The notes under the pieces were generated by a model. That model made no database searches, was not told the origin of the DNA, and saw nothing but the letters and a program-made list of their open reading frames with translations. Positions 8,126-15,768 of a DNA stretch of 26,264 bases are shown here, one piece after another. Source of the stretch: a virus. Position 1 is the stretch's first letter; every line of letters starts with the position of its first letter. Where the stretch lies: positions 1-26,264 of IMG/VR virus record IMGVR_UViG_3300042322_000122; one strand, written 5' to 3'. The translations under genes and the position numbers were made by a program.

Positions 8126-9481
8126 ATGTCGGAAGACACTTCAAGAATCAAGGAACTGCAGAGCGCACTCCGCGTTAAAATGGCAGACAATAAGGCTATC
8201 GCCGATTCATTCAGAATCGAAGAAGGCGCTGTTGTCGTCACTGCAGAACAAAAGACTGCGTTCGATAAGAACATGCAGGACATCAAAGAAATCAAGGGCC
8301 TTATCGAGGGTCTTGAGAGCATGGGCGGAGTTTCCGACTGGGCATCAGAGCCACAGGAAACAGTTGCTGGAGCATTTGCTGCAGCTGCGAACGATGTAAA
8401 GCATCTTTCAAGCCGTGAAATCAAGAGCATCGGCGAGATGTTCCTCGATTCCGCAGAATTCAAGTCACTCAACAGTGGCCGTAATGGTGCAAACATGGCT
8501 GCCGCATGGCAAGCTGGCGTTTCGCTTACCGGTCTCAATGTCAAGGACGTTTACTCAGCACTCCCATCAGGCACACCAGGTTCATTCGGTACCATTCAGC
8601 GCGATGCGCTGGTAACACCTCCACAACGCACAAAGCGCGTTCGTGACTTGTTCCCAGTTCGTAACACGACTGCAGCAGTTATCGAATACTTCCGTCAGAT
8701 TGGCTTTACTAGCCTTGCAGCTCCAGGAACCGGCGCTTACTCAACCAACAACGCAGCTGCTCCAGTAGCAGAGCGTTCAGGTTCAGCATTCGGAATCAAG
8801 CCACAATCAGCATTCCAATTCGTTGGTGAGCAGGCTCCAGTACGCACACTTGCGCATTGGGAAGCAGCACACCGCAACGTTCTTGCTGATGAGCCACAAT
8901 TGCGCTCAATCATCGACAACGAGTTGATGTACGGTCTCCGCCTTCTTGAGGATTCTCAAATCCTTAACGGTGACGGAACTGGCGAAAACTTGCTCGGTGT
9001 TTTGAACACTCCAGGAATTCAAGAGTACGCATGGTCAGACGGTGCAACCACACCAGTCGCCGACACAAAGGCTGACGCACTTCGTCGTGCAGCAACCTTG
9101 TCGTTCCTTGCTTACTACGAGCCAACCGGTATCGTTCTTCACCCGAACGATTGGGAAGACATTGAATTGACCAAGGATGCCAACGGCCAGTACCTCATCG
9201 CAGTTTCGGTTGCAATGGGTGGCGAGCCAAAGGTATGGCGTATGCCAATCGTTGACACTCCTGCAATTGCAGAAGGTACAGCTTTGGTTGGTGCGTTCGG
9301 TACTGGAGCTCAGCTCTATGACCGTGAGCAGTCAAGCATTCGCATCAGCGAGCAGCACTCTGACTTCTTCGTAAGAAACGCAATTGTCATCTTGGCCGAG
9401 CAGCGTCTCGCCCTTGCTGTCAAGCGTCCAGAAGCATTCGTAGTCGTAGACTTCGACGGATTCCCAGGATACGAAGCCTAA
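8126..9481 (+). CDS. Major capsid protein, HK97 fold
   Basis: A 451-residue protein of the Phage_capsid (HK97 gp5-like) family, which forms the icosahedral head. The N-terminal ~110 residues are helical and charged (RIKELQSALRVKMADNKAIADSF to SREIKSIGEMFLDS), matching the scaffolding delta domain that is removed at maturation. The rest shows the family pattern: RVRDLFPVRNTT, IEYFRQIGFT, FVGEQAPVRTLAHWEAAHRNVLADEPQLRSIIDNELMYGL split over adjacent segments, ILNGDGTGENLLGVLNTPGI, then IVLHPNDWEDIEL, VDTPAIAEGTALVGAF and a C-terminal RPEAFVVVDF. The start has a strong GAGGTAGG site. Codons differ from neighbours: arginine is almost all CGT/CGC and I find no ATA, typical of a highly expressed gene. 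No maturation protease is recognisable in the window. Confidence 0.96.
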   Translation: MSEDTSRIKELQSALRVKMADNKAIADSFRIEEGAVVVTAEQKTAFDKNMQDIKEIKGLIEGLESMGGVSDWASEPQETVAGAFAAAANDVKHLSSREIKSIGEMFLDSAEFKSLNSGRNGANMAAAWQAGVSLTGLNVKDVYSALPSGTPGSFGTIQRDALVTPPQRTKRVRDLFPVRNTTAAVIEYFRQIGFTSLAAPGTGAYSTNNAAAPVAERSGSAFGIKPQSAFQFVGEQAPVRTLAHWEAAHRNVLADEPQLRSIIDNELMYGLRLLEDSQILNGDGTGENLLGVLNTPGIQEYAWSDGATTPVADTKADALRRAATLSFLAYYEPTGIVLHPNDWEDIELTKDANGQYLIAVSVAMGGEPKVWRMPIVDTPAIAEGTALVGAFGTGAQLYDREQSSIRISEQHSDFFVRNAIVILAEQRLALAVKRPEAFVVVDFDGFPGYEA

Positions 9482-9495
9482 TAATCATTAAGCGG

Positions 9496-9535
9496 AACCC
9501 CGCCTGTACCCTCGAACGGTACGGGCGGGGTTTTT
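9496..9535 (+). terminator. Rho-independent terminator after the capsid gene
   Basis: A 15-bp perfect stem (AACCCCGCCTGTACC pairing with GGTACGGGCGGGGTT) around a CTCGAAC loop, running into five T residues. It lies 14 bases after the capsid stop. Strong and well placed. Confidence 0.95.
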
Positions 9536-9557
9536 GCTATATACGGGAAGATTGTGT

Positions 9558-10091
9558 ATGAAAGAAAATGAAGCATTTCTATCTATAGGAGAGATGCCAC
9601 TATTTAATAATCTTCTAGACGAGGTCTTGTTGTTAACGGACGAAGACTGGACCGAATATGACGACCGAAAGAAAACCCGTGGTGCGGCCTCAGCGGTAAC
9701 CAATACCATCCCATTGATTTACGACTTAAAACACAGGATTGATTCAGGGATACTGCACAAAAACTACGAGAGATTCAGCTCTTACGTAGATGAAGTCATT
9801 TTGTCCGCAAGGGGGCACTTTGGTGAATTAAAAGTGCAGCAAGCAATGCTTACTCAACTTAAAGCTGGAGTAGTTATTCCTAGACACAGGGACGAGGGTC
9901 GACTAACAGCAAAGACCCATAGAATACATGTACCGGTCATAACTAATACGGAGTGTATTTTTAGCGTTGGTGACGAATCCAAAAACCTACCGGCAGGGCA
10001 AATTTGGGTTATAGACAATGTCAACAGATACCACAGTGTTGAGAACCGTGGCAAGAATGACCGAGTGCACTTAATCATAGACGCAATTTAA
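9558..10091 (+). CDS. Aspartyl/asparaginyl beta-hydroxylase-like 2-oxoglutarate/Fe(II) oxygenase
   Basis: A 177-residue protein resembling the Asp/Asn hydroxylase family (cupin fold, iron and 2-oxoglutarate dependent). The iron-binding triad is visible: HRD in IPRHRDEG, and a distal His in RYHSVENRG, followed by an Arg-containing strand (NDRVHLIID) expected to hold 2-oxoglutarate. RIHVPVITN and LPAGQIWVIDN are also characteristic. The ATG at 9558, with GGGAAG seven bases upstream, is preferred over the in-frame TTG at 9534, which would sit inside the terminator. The gene stands alone between two terminators, so it has its own transcript or depends on read-through from the capsid promoter. The substrate is unknown; a capsid or other protein side chain is a natural guess. 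Confidence 0.85.
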   Translation: MKENEAFLSIGEMPLFNNLLDEVLLLTDEDWTEYDDRKKTRGAASAVTNTIPLIYDLKHRIDSGILHKNYERFSSYVDEVILSARGHFGELKVQQAMLTQLKAGVVIPRHRDEGRLTAKTHRIHVPVITNTECIFSVGDESKNLPAGQIWVIDNVNRYHSVENRGKNDRVHLIIDAI

Positions 10092-10129
10092 TGTGAGATA
10101 ATTAATTCATGCCTACCTTAGGGCGAGAG

Positions 10130-10168
10130 AAGGCCCCATGCTTTACTGCGTGGGGCTTTCCCTTTTGT
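10130..10168 (+). terminator. Rho-independent terminator after the oxygenase gene
   Basis: A 12-bp stem (AAGGCCCCATGC with GCGTGGGGCTTT, two G-T pairs) with a TTTACT loop, followed by TCCCTTTTGT. The stem is strong and the T-tract interrupted. It lies 38 bases after the oxygenase stop; the next gene begins at 10217 with an AGAGGA ribosome site. The short space after it may carry a promoter (TAATAT at 10178-10183), but I see no convincing -35. Confidence 0.85.
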
Positions 10169-10216
10169 GCAATGATGTAATATGTAAGAACCCCGAATAA
10201 AGAGGACGAAGACCCC

Positions 10217-11509
10217 ATGGCTGAAGAAGGCAAGTGCCCACCAGCAACGCAGGACGTTGCGGTAAACATAAAGAACAGACAGAGCGCTATAAAATCTGCC
10301 GCCTATGGCCCCCTTAATCCAAAAGAGCCAAACGAAGCATATTGGAAGAAGAGGGCTAATAAATGGGATGTTTCTGTACCTGAGGCAAAAAAGCAAACAT
10401 GCGGTAACTGTCTTATGTTTGTTAGAACCCCAACAATGCTCAACTGTATCGAGGGCGGTCTAGGAAACGAGGAAGGGAATGTTGCTTGGGACATCATCAA
10501 AGCTGGAGAGCTTGGTTATTGCGAAGCTTTTGACTTTAAGTGCGCTGCCGAAAGAACGTGCGATGCCTGGGTTGTGGGTGGACCAACGGTTGATGAGGGA
10601 AAGCTAAAAGAAAAGTCTCTTGAAATGGATTTCATCAAACTTCAAAATACTCGTGTTATTGCCATGGACGCAAAAGATAACGTCGAAGATGTTGAACTCC
10701 CAGAATGGGGCGAAGACTATTCCGACGAAACGCTCCTTGGTGAAAGCTCTGTATCAACAAAGTCCGCAAAGCTCAAAGACCCAAAGGGCGGACTGACCCC
10801 TGCTGGGAGAAAGTTCTTTAATAGGACTCAGGGTTCGAATTTGAAGCCAGGGGTAAAAGGTGCGGCCGACACTCCAGAGAAGATGAAGCGTAAGGGTTCG
10901 TTCCTTACTCGCTTCTTTACTAATCCATCAGGCCCCATGGTTGATGAAAAAGGAAGAGCCACTCGCCTAGCGTTATCCGCTGCCGCGTGGGGTGAAAGAG
11001 TTCCAAAGAATGCAGAAGACGCAGCAGCACTTGCGGCTAAAGGCCGCAGACTTCTTGAAAGGTATGAAAATACAAAAAAGAACAAAAAAGATGCGTTTTA
11101 CGACATTGATTCAAAAGTTTTTTTAGAAATGTCCGACCAGGAAAAAGTAGAAAAATACATAGAGTCGCTTTCTGATGAAGATTTTGAGAAAACGTTTCCG
11201 GTTGATGGTGAGATGAATCTACCAAAAGAAGAGAAATGGTTGTTTGACGTCGCCGGAGCATTTCTTCGTAGGGCCGTAACAAATAGAAGAAAAAAAATAA
11301 GAAGAAAAGAAACATCTTTAGACATTGAAAAGAAATCAGCGCAAAAAGAAGACAAAAAACCTTTTTGGGAACAAGATTCATCCTCTAAGAAAAAATCTTC
11401 CAAATTGACAGACGGTCAAAAAAGAAAAGCAAAAGCTCGTGCTAAAGCAGCTGGACGACCTTACCCAAACCTTGTAGACAACGCTTGGGCATCTAGGCAG
11501 AAGCCATGA
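10217..11509 (+). CDS. Cysteine-containing phage protein with a DUF6321-like central domain
   Basis: A 430-residue protein with three parts. The N-terminal third has clustered cysteines (TCGNC, NCIEGG, GYCEAFDFKCAAERTCDAW), suited to a zinc or Fe-S site and reminiscent of high-potential iron-sulfur-type motifs. The middle (about residues 190-280) reads DPKGGLTPAGRKFF, NLKPGVKG, KMKRKGSFLTRFF, SGPMVDEKGRATRLALSAAAWGE and VPKNAEDAAALAAKGRRLLERY, a pattern I associate with DUF6321-type phage domains of unknown function. The C-terminal part is Lys-rich and ends in KAKARAKAAGRPYPNLVDNAWA, a tail also seen in such proteins. The basic character suggests nucleic-acid or virion contact. The stop overlaps the next ATG. 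Confidence 0.75.
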   Translation: MAEEGKCPPATQDVAVNIKNRQSAIKSAAYGPLNPKEPNEAYWKKRANKWDVSVPEAKKQTCGNCLMFVRTPTMLNCIEGGLGNEEGNVAWDIIKAGELGYCEAFDFKCAAERTCDAWVVGGPTVDEGKLKEKSLEMDFIKLQNTRVIAMDAKDNVEDVELPEWGEDYSDETLLGESSVSTKSAKLKDPKGGLTPAGRKFFNRTQGSNLKPGVKGAADTPEKMKRKGSFLTRFFTNPSGPMVDEKGRATRLALSAAAWGERVPKNAEDAAALAAKGRRLLERYENTKKNKKDAFYDIDSKVFLEMSDQEKVEKYIESLSDEDFEKTFPVDGEMNLPKEEKWLFDVAGAFLRRAVTNRRKKIRRKETSLDIEKKSAQKEDKKPFWEQDSSSKKKSSKLTDGQKRKAKARAKAAGRPYPNLVDNAWASRQKP

Positions 11510-11916
11510 GCGAGAGATTTTGGTACGGAGCAACAGTCCTCAATGTTGTAGATGGCGACACTATAGACCTAATGATTGACCTTGGGTTTAATATTCATCA
11601 CAAAATAAGAGTCAGGCTTTATGGTGTCAACACGCCGGAGTCTAGGACTAAAGATTTGAAAGAAAAAGAGCTAGGTCTGAAGGCCAAGGAATTTACAAAA
11701 GATTGGCTATCCAAGCACCAGTGGGTTTATATAAACACAATCCCTGACAAGAATGATAAGTACGGAAGAGTTCTTGCAAAGATTTATACAGACGAAGCAA
11801 TTGCCAGGCCGGAAGTTGCCTGTCTAAACGAGGACATCATCCAGTCTGGATACGCGCGTGAATACTTTGGTGTTGGCGACAAGACATGGACAGAGTTTAA
11901 GAAGGAGACTAAGTAA
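11506..11916 (+). CDS. Staphylococcal-nuclease-like (thermonuclease) protein
   Basis: A 136-residue protein of the SNase/thermonuclease family, calcium-dependent nucleases of OB fold. Visible are VVDGDTIDLMIDLGF (first strands and a metal-side Asp), VRLYGVNTPES (catalytic Arg and Glu), and DKYGRVLAKIY (second catalytic Arg), in the expected order. There is no signal peptide, so it would act inside the cell or in the virion rather than be secreted. The start overlaps the previous stop (ATGA) and its stop overlaps the following ATG (TAATG), placing it in a three-gene coupled unit. Host or phage DNA turnover is the likely role. Confidence 0.9.
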   Translation: MSERFWYGATVLNVVDGDTIDLMIDLGFNIHHKIRVRLYGVNTPESRTKDLKEKELGLKAKEFTKDWLSKHQWVYINTIPDKNDKYGRVLAKIYTDEAIARPEVACLNEDIIQSGYAREYFGVGDKTWTEFKKETK

Positions 11917-12281
11917 TGTCAGAAGAAAAATCAATCCTCGAAATGCTCATGTCTGGTACTCCTGTAAGAATTGTCAACCGTGTAGAGCCACGACATCACG
12001 CTCTTTCCCCGGAAGAAAAAGAACTAGCAGATGCCCTCGTGAACATTGCTGAAAGATACGGCAAGTTCAACGAAGACAAAAAAGGTATTTGGGCAGGCTA
12101 CGACGAAGCGTCAAGCAACACTGTTGCAAGAATTGGTGTTAAGTGCGAAAACTGCGTCCTATATGCGGGCGCTGGGCAATGCCGCATAATCCTTCAGACC
12201 GTAGAGCCTGAAGGAAAATGCAGATTTGCCGTCATACCAGATGGTGTAGTACAGATGGCAATGGGCGGCCCGATTATTTAA
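11916..12281 (+). CDS. Small four-cysteine protein, possibly Fe-S or zinc binding
   Basis: A 121-residue protein coupled to the nuclease gene by TAATG. The N-terminal half is helical and charged; the C-terminal half has CENCVLYAGAGQC and EPEGKCRFAVIP, giving C-x2-C-x8-C and a fourth Cys about 14 residues later. This layout resembles small high-potential-iron-sulfur-like or zinc proteins annotated in phages, and echoes the cysteine part of the 430-residue protein two genes upstream. No catalytic motif is seen. Its last eight bases overlap the 3' end of the reductase gene on the other strand, so the two transcripts collide here with no terminator visible between them. Confidence 0.7.
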   Translation: MSEEKSILEMLMSGTPVRIVNRVEPRHHALSPEEKELADALVNIAERYGKFNEDKKGIWAGYDEASSNTVARIGVKCENCVLYAGAGQCRIILQTVEPEGKCRFAVIPDGVVQMAMGGPII

Positions 12282-14199
12282 TCGGACACGCACCTGTTGC
12301 GCAGTCATCCATATCCAGCTCTCCAGAACCCTTAGGCGTATAGAGAGGGACGGTGAAGTCAACCTTGCCAAGAAGCTTTTCGTATGCTTCTTTTGTGATT
12401 TCTTCGTATGGCGCAAGGGCAAAGTTGTGGTCTGCATGAAGCAGGAAAGAAACAGACTTGACAGAGTTGTCGTAGTTATTCTCTAGCCACTCCTTGATGA
12501 GCGAAAGCTCTTCCTTGCGATAGTAGACAGTTACCGATACGGCATTGTCTGCCCACTCGGTCTGCATCTTCTTAACCCATTCAAGTTGCTCAACCGCCGT
12601 CATGTCTTTTGCAAGAACTGCGTTCTCTGGAGACTCGCATGGGAATTCGACAACGTAACGAGTGTGGTCTTCACGCCCATCAAGACCCATGTCCCATTGA
12701 ACCTTGTAACCACGCTTGCGACATGCCTCAACAAGAGGGTCAGCCGCACCAAAACGCACACGACGAATGTAGTGACGAGCATATGCGGGATGAATGCCTG
12801 GAGTAATTCCCGGGAGAAGAGAAAGAGTTCCTGAAGGCTGAACCGTGGTGAGTCTTACCGACTTGGGGAAAGACTTTTCCTTGGAGTACGCCTCATCAAA
12901 ATCACGCAAGTTCTGATACGCATCATCAAGCCATGAAACCTGTTCTGCTGAAGCCTGAAGAACGCCGGTAATTGATTGACCAAGACGAGCGTTCTTGCTA
13001 ACAATTTCCGTTGTCTTCTTGTATGGATAGTTCATGCGAGTGATTTGCTTTTGCACCTTGTAAAGAAGTGTGCTGATTTCTTTGAATTGCTCTAGTGATT
13101 CAATGTTCGGAAGGAAGATTGTTGCTAGGTTGCAGGACTCTCCGTCACCAAGTGCGATTTCTGCGCATGGATTAAAGCCCTCAATTGAATTGTCTGGGTT
13201 CTTTTCACCAAGACGGCCAGTCGTACGAGCAAGACGACGATTAAGAAGACCGTAAGGCTCTCCTGAGCCGTCGTAGCCCTTCCACAGTTCTGACATGATT
13301 TCATCAAAGTGGTCAGCGTAAATACTGTTGTTTGAGTTGGCTCTCCACGCAGGAACGTTTCCTGATGCCCAGTTCTTCGCACGAAGGAAAAGAACGTCAT
13401 CAGGGTCGCCCATTGCTATTTGCGCCGACCGACGTGACGAGCCGGAAACAACAATGCGACCAATAATGTTGCAAATATCCAATACATCAATAGACCTCAG
13501 TTTCTTGCCTTCGCGGTTTTTCATAACTTTACAAATGTCTTCTATGCCGTCAACAAGCGCACCTGGTCCGCTTGCGGTTCCACCAAAAGTCTTTAGCGGT
13601 GCACCAAACTCACGAATCAAAATTGTTGAGTAAGAGAATGACTTGCCGGTGTCAAAATATGAACGCAGGACGCTGTGAAGAAGGCGACGCCATCCTTGCC
13701 GTGAGTCCGGGACAATAATGTCAGCGTCGTTAGTGCGCTCATGCGTTACGGAAACATTCATCTTCACTTTTGGCAAATCATGAATCTTTGAACGCTCAAC
13801 AGAGAATCCAACTCCGCCACCAAGCATCAAGTAATCAAACAGAAGTTCAAAGTCCTCTACTTTTTCAATGTTTGTGAAGTAGCAGTTATTAAGAGAAGTG
13901 GCGTTGTATTTTTCTACTAACGGTGTTCCGAGTTGCCATAAAGACCTACCCGAAAAAGAACAACGGAGGTTAAAGCAGTGGTCGAATAAAGTTTCTGCTT
14001 CGCTTTCTGTAAACGGTACCCCAATGTCAAGTGCGCCATTAATGACGCGCTGTAAAGTTTCTGCCCAAGTTTCGTTGTCACCATTTTCCTTCTGTCTGCT
14101 ATATGTGCGAAGAAATACAATTTCTCCTAGTCCGTTAAATCCCCAAGGGGCTTTCTTTGTTGCGTAAGAGTCAACGAATAGTTGGTCTAAATGGCTCAT
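12274..14199 (-). CDS. nrdJ: Class II (adenosylcobalamin-dependent) ribonucleoside-triphosphate reductase
   Basis: A 641-residue monomeric B12-dependent reductase that turns NTPs into dNTPs in the cytoplasm, similar in type to Lactobacillus leichmannii RTPR (739 residues), but shorter. Seen: WGFNGLGEIVFLRTYSR near the start, the first active-site Cys in SLNNCYF, LMLGGGVGFSVER, the thiyl-radical motif FNPCAEI (Cys at 13165-13167 on the complement) with GESCNLATIFLP, QPSGTLSLL, and the C-terminal redox pair CATGACPIK that re-reduces the active site. The ATG at 14199 with AGGA seven bases upstream is preferred over an in-frame TTG five codons earlier. No partner subunit is needed. The host must supply cobalamin and thioredoxin or an equivalent. 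Confidence 0.95.
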   Translation of the reverse strand: MSHLDQLFVDSYATKKAPWGFNGLGEIVFLRTYSRQKENGDNETWAETLQRVINGALDIGVPFTESEAETLFDHCFNLRCSFSGRSLWQLGTPLVEKYNATSLNNCYFTNIEKVEDFELLFDYLMLGGGVGFSVERSKIHDLPKVKMNVSVTHERTNDADIIVPDSRQGWRRLLHSVLRSYFDTGKSFSYSTILIREFGAPLKTFGGTASGPGALVDGIEDICKVMKNREGKKLRSIDVLDICNIIGRIVVSGSSRRSAQIAMGDPDDVLFLRAKNWASGNVPAWRANSNNSIYADHFDEIMSELWKGYDGSGEPYGLLNRRLARTTGRLGEKNPDNSIEGFNPCAEIALGDGESCNLATIFLPNIESLEQFKEISTLLYKVQKQITRMNYPYKKTTEIVSKNARLGQSITGVLQASAEQVSWLDDAYQNLRDFDEAYSKEKSFPKSVRLTTVQPSGTLSLLPGITPGIHPAYARHYIRRVRFGAADPLVEACRKRGYKVQWDMGLDGREDHTRYVVEFPCESPENAVLAKDMTAVEQLEWVKKMQTEWADNAVSVTVYYRKEELSLIKEWLENNYDNSVKSVSFLLHADHNFALAPYEEITKEAYEKLLGKVDFTVPLYTPKGSGELDMDDCATGACPIK

Positions 14200-14236
14200 T
14201 TTTTTCCTGTTCAATATGCCCTAGGTAGGTGTGGGA

Positions 14237-14250
14237 GTTACTATTGTAAC
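14237..14250 (-). promoter_or_regulatory. Candidate promoter/operator box upstream of the reductase gene
   Basis: In the 81 bases ahead of the reductase, the coding strand reads GTTACAATAGTAAC, a perfect inverted repeat with an AATA centre. It includes TACAAT, five of six matches to a -10 hexamer. ACAATAGTAAC differs by one base from the box in the capsid leader. No clear -35 is present, so this may be a phage-specific promoter or a regulator site. Confidence 0.4.
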
Positions 14251-14280
14251 CTACAGGCAAATACTAAAAGAGTCCAGTGT

Positions 14281-14619
14281 CTAAGGAAGTTTTGGTCTCT
14301 CGACTAAACCGAGTCGTTCTGCTTCTCTGTAAGGAATATTTTTGCCTTTTTTGTGCACAAGAACTTTTGCACGAGTGAACGGAGTTATTTGTCTCTCTTC
14401 AAATATGTCTTCTTCGACAAGAACTGTTTGAGTGTCAATGATTGTCTCACTAGAACCTTGTCCAAAAATAACAATAGGCGGACCAGAGTCTCCAGTGCAG
14501 TCCCCGGTCGCGTGTCCACACACAATGCACGGCTGCCTACTGGCCCCAATTATGGTCGTGTCGTTAAAAATCCTTCGCGAACCGTCTTCGGGCGATGTGT
14601 TTTCATAGAAATAGCCCAT
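14281..14619 (-). CDS. Hypothetical phage protein with CxxC motif and C-terminal PYREAERLGL
   Basis: A 112-residue protein with ROF-length zinc-type motif PCIVCGHATGDC near residues 30-41, then GPPIVIFGQG, an acidic strand region and a C-terminal basic segment (TRAKVLVHKKGKNIPYREAERLGLVERPKLP). I associate this ending with a common uncharacterised actinobacteriophage family. The start ATG at 14619 has only a weak AGG upstream and follows the previous stop by 11 bases, so it is probably co-transcribed with that gene. The three cysteines and one histidine could hold a zinc ion. Function unknown. Confidence 0.7.
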   Translation of the reverse strand: MGYFYENTSPEDGSRRIFNDTTIIGASRQPCIVCGHATGDCTGDSGPPIVIFGQGSSETIIDTQTVLVEEDIFEERQITPFTRAKVLVHKKGKNIPYREAERLGLVERPKLP

Positions 14620-14630
14620 AACCTATTTTA

Positions 14631-15314
14631 TCACTCTGGCAATTCCTGCATATAAAATCCATTATTATTAATGGCTTCTTTTAATTCAAAATAGGCCTCA
14701 TCCGGAAGCTCGTCCGAGGACACCGGCTCCGTAAGAGATTTTCTAAGCATTTTGGGGAAACTTGAGTTTCTGAGAACCTTGTCGGCATTGCCCGGATAGG
14801 TGAGAATTTCTCCCCATTCGATTTCATTGTCAGCCAGGTACTTATAAGGCAGGGCAACTAGGTCGCTCAGCATCTTGTCGTTGGTTATAGAAGCATGGGC
14901 CACGGTTATGCACTCCATAACGCTACTATCTCGCTCTGCGTATACCTTTGCCAGGTCAAGACCCTTTGTCTTGCTGGCATCCCTTGAGCAAAAGCCCTCA
15001 GCAATCATGGTTAGGTCCGTAACGCCCCAGTATCTGCGGAGTGCCGTACATAGGTGTCCTGACCTTAAAAGCCTGTCTGAGTGCTCCAGGGTCATCACGG
15101 ACTTCTTCATCTGACAGACCACTTCTAGACTGTCGTCAATCCAGCCCATGAAGTTGAAGGTTAAATCTTCGCCAACCCCGAACTCCTTGACGGACAACTT
15201 TTTAGCTAGCTGCGCCGATGTTATTGCTAGCGCAATTTTACTAAAATTATTGTCGTAAGTTGATTCCACAAAACAATAATAATCACACTTTGGGCATTCC
15301 CAGGGGACTTCCAC
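14631..15314 (-). CDS. Hypothetical protein with N-terminal CPKC motif
   Basis: A 227-residue protein read from a GTG at 15314 on the complementary strand; the frame stays open a little further upstream, so the start is not certain. It begins WECPKCDYYCF, a short zinc-knuckle-like motif, followed by mostly helical sequence with TLEHSDRLLRSGHLCTALRRYWG and YAERDSSVMECITVAHASI. No family recognised. Only 24 bases separate its start from the divergent lysine-rich gene, too few for two separate standard promoters, so promoter elements must overlap coding sequence or each other. Confidence 0.65.
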   Translation of the reverse strand: MEVPWECPKCDYYCFVESTYDNNFSKIALAITSAQLAKKLSVKEFGVGEDLTFNFMGWIDDSLEVVCQMKKSVMTLEHSDRLLRSGHLCTALRRYWGVTDLTMIAEGFCSRDASKTKGLDLAKVYAERDSSVMECITVAHASITNDKMLSDLVALPYKYLADNEIEWGEILTYPGNADKVLRNSSFPKMLRKSLTEPVSSDELPDEAYFELKEAINNNGFYMQELPE

Positions 15315-15338
15315 TACCGAGGGGTTCTTGTCGCTATT

Positions 15339-15761
15339 ATGTCCGATATGACAACACAGAAGAAAAAGTCGACCCCGAAGAAGTCAGCCCCTGCAAAGAA
15401 GGCTGCCCCTGCGAAAAAGACCACAACAAAAAAAGCTGCTCCTAAAAAGTCTCCAGTCAAGAAGGCCCCTGCCAAAAAGACTGCAGCAAAGAAGAGCACC
15501 GCACAGAAAGTGGCGAAGGCCGTTTCTCCCGTTATCAACGTCACAAAGACGTCAACCACTTCATCCACGCCAGGCATTAAGGTAAACTTCAATGCCGCAC
15601 CGATTCATTCGGCTGTGGATAAAACAGTGGATAACATTTCAGTTGTAATCAACGACACAGTTGACAAATACGAAACAGTTATGGAAAACATCAATCTAGT
15701 CTTCCCTGATGAAGTGAAAAAGCTTTCCTTCTTTAAGAGGATTTTCAGACTTAAGAAATAG
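15339..15761 (+). CDS. Lysine/alanine/proline-rich histone-H1-like protein
   Basis: A 140-residue protein whose first ~55 residues are almost entirely Lys, Ala, Pro, Thr and Ser in PAKKA / APAKKT-type repeats, as in bacterial and eukaryotic H1 tails and in the tails of actinobacterial HU proteins. Such tails bind DNA without sequence preference. The remaining ~85 residues (PGIKVNFNAAPIHSAVDKTVDNISVVINDTVDKYE in pieces) are not an HU fold that I recognise, and the protein ends in a basic amphipathic FFKRIFRLKK. ATG codons at 15339 and 15348 are both possible. Likely role: condensing or organising phage or host DNA. It leads the replication/regulation gene block. Confidence 0.75.
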   Translation: MSDMTTQKKKSTPKKSAPAKKAAPAKKTTTKKAAPKKSPVKKAPAKKTAAKKSTAQKVAKAVSPVINVTKTSTTSSTPGIKVNFNAAPIHSAVDKTVDNISVVINDTVDKYETVMENINLVFPDEVKKLSFFKRIFRLKK

Positions 15762-15768
15762 GCTTAAC

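Noticed and set aside
8074-8544. 156-codon open frame opposite the start of the capsid gene
   Set aside because: Antisense shadow of a certain gene, with no start signal and atypical composition.
8126-9481. SLNSGR in the capsid protein as a third copy of the RLSSGE junction peptide
   Set aside because: Only partial similarity; its position near the delta-domain end is interesting but the match is too weak.
15314-15592. Long hydrophobic open frame on the minus strand opposite the lysine-rich gene
   Set aside because: It is the antisense image of the PAKKA repeats (Phe/Ala/Val/Gly-rich) and lacks a ribosome site.
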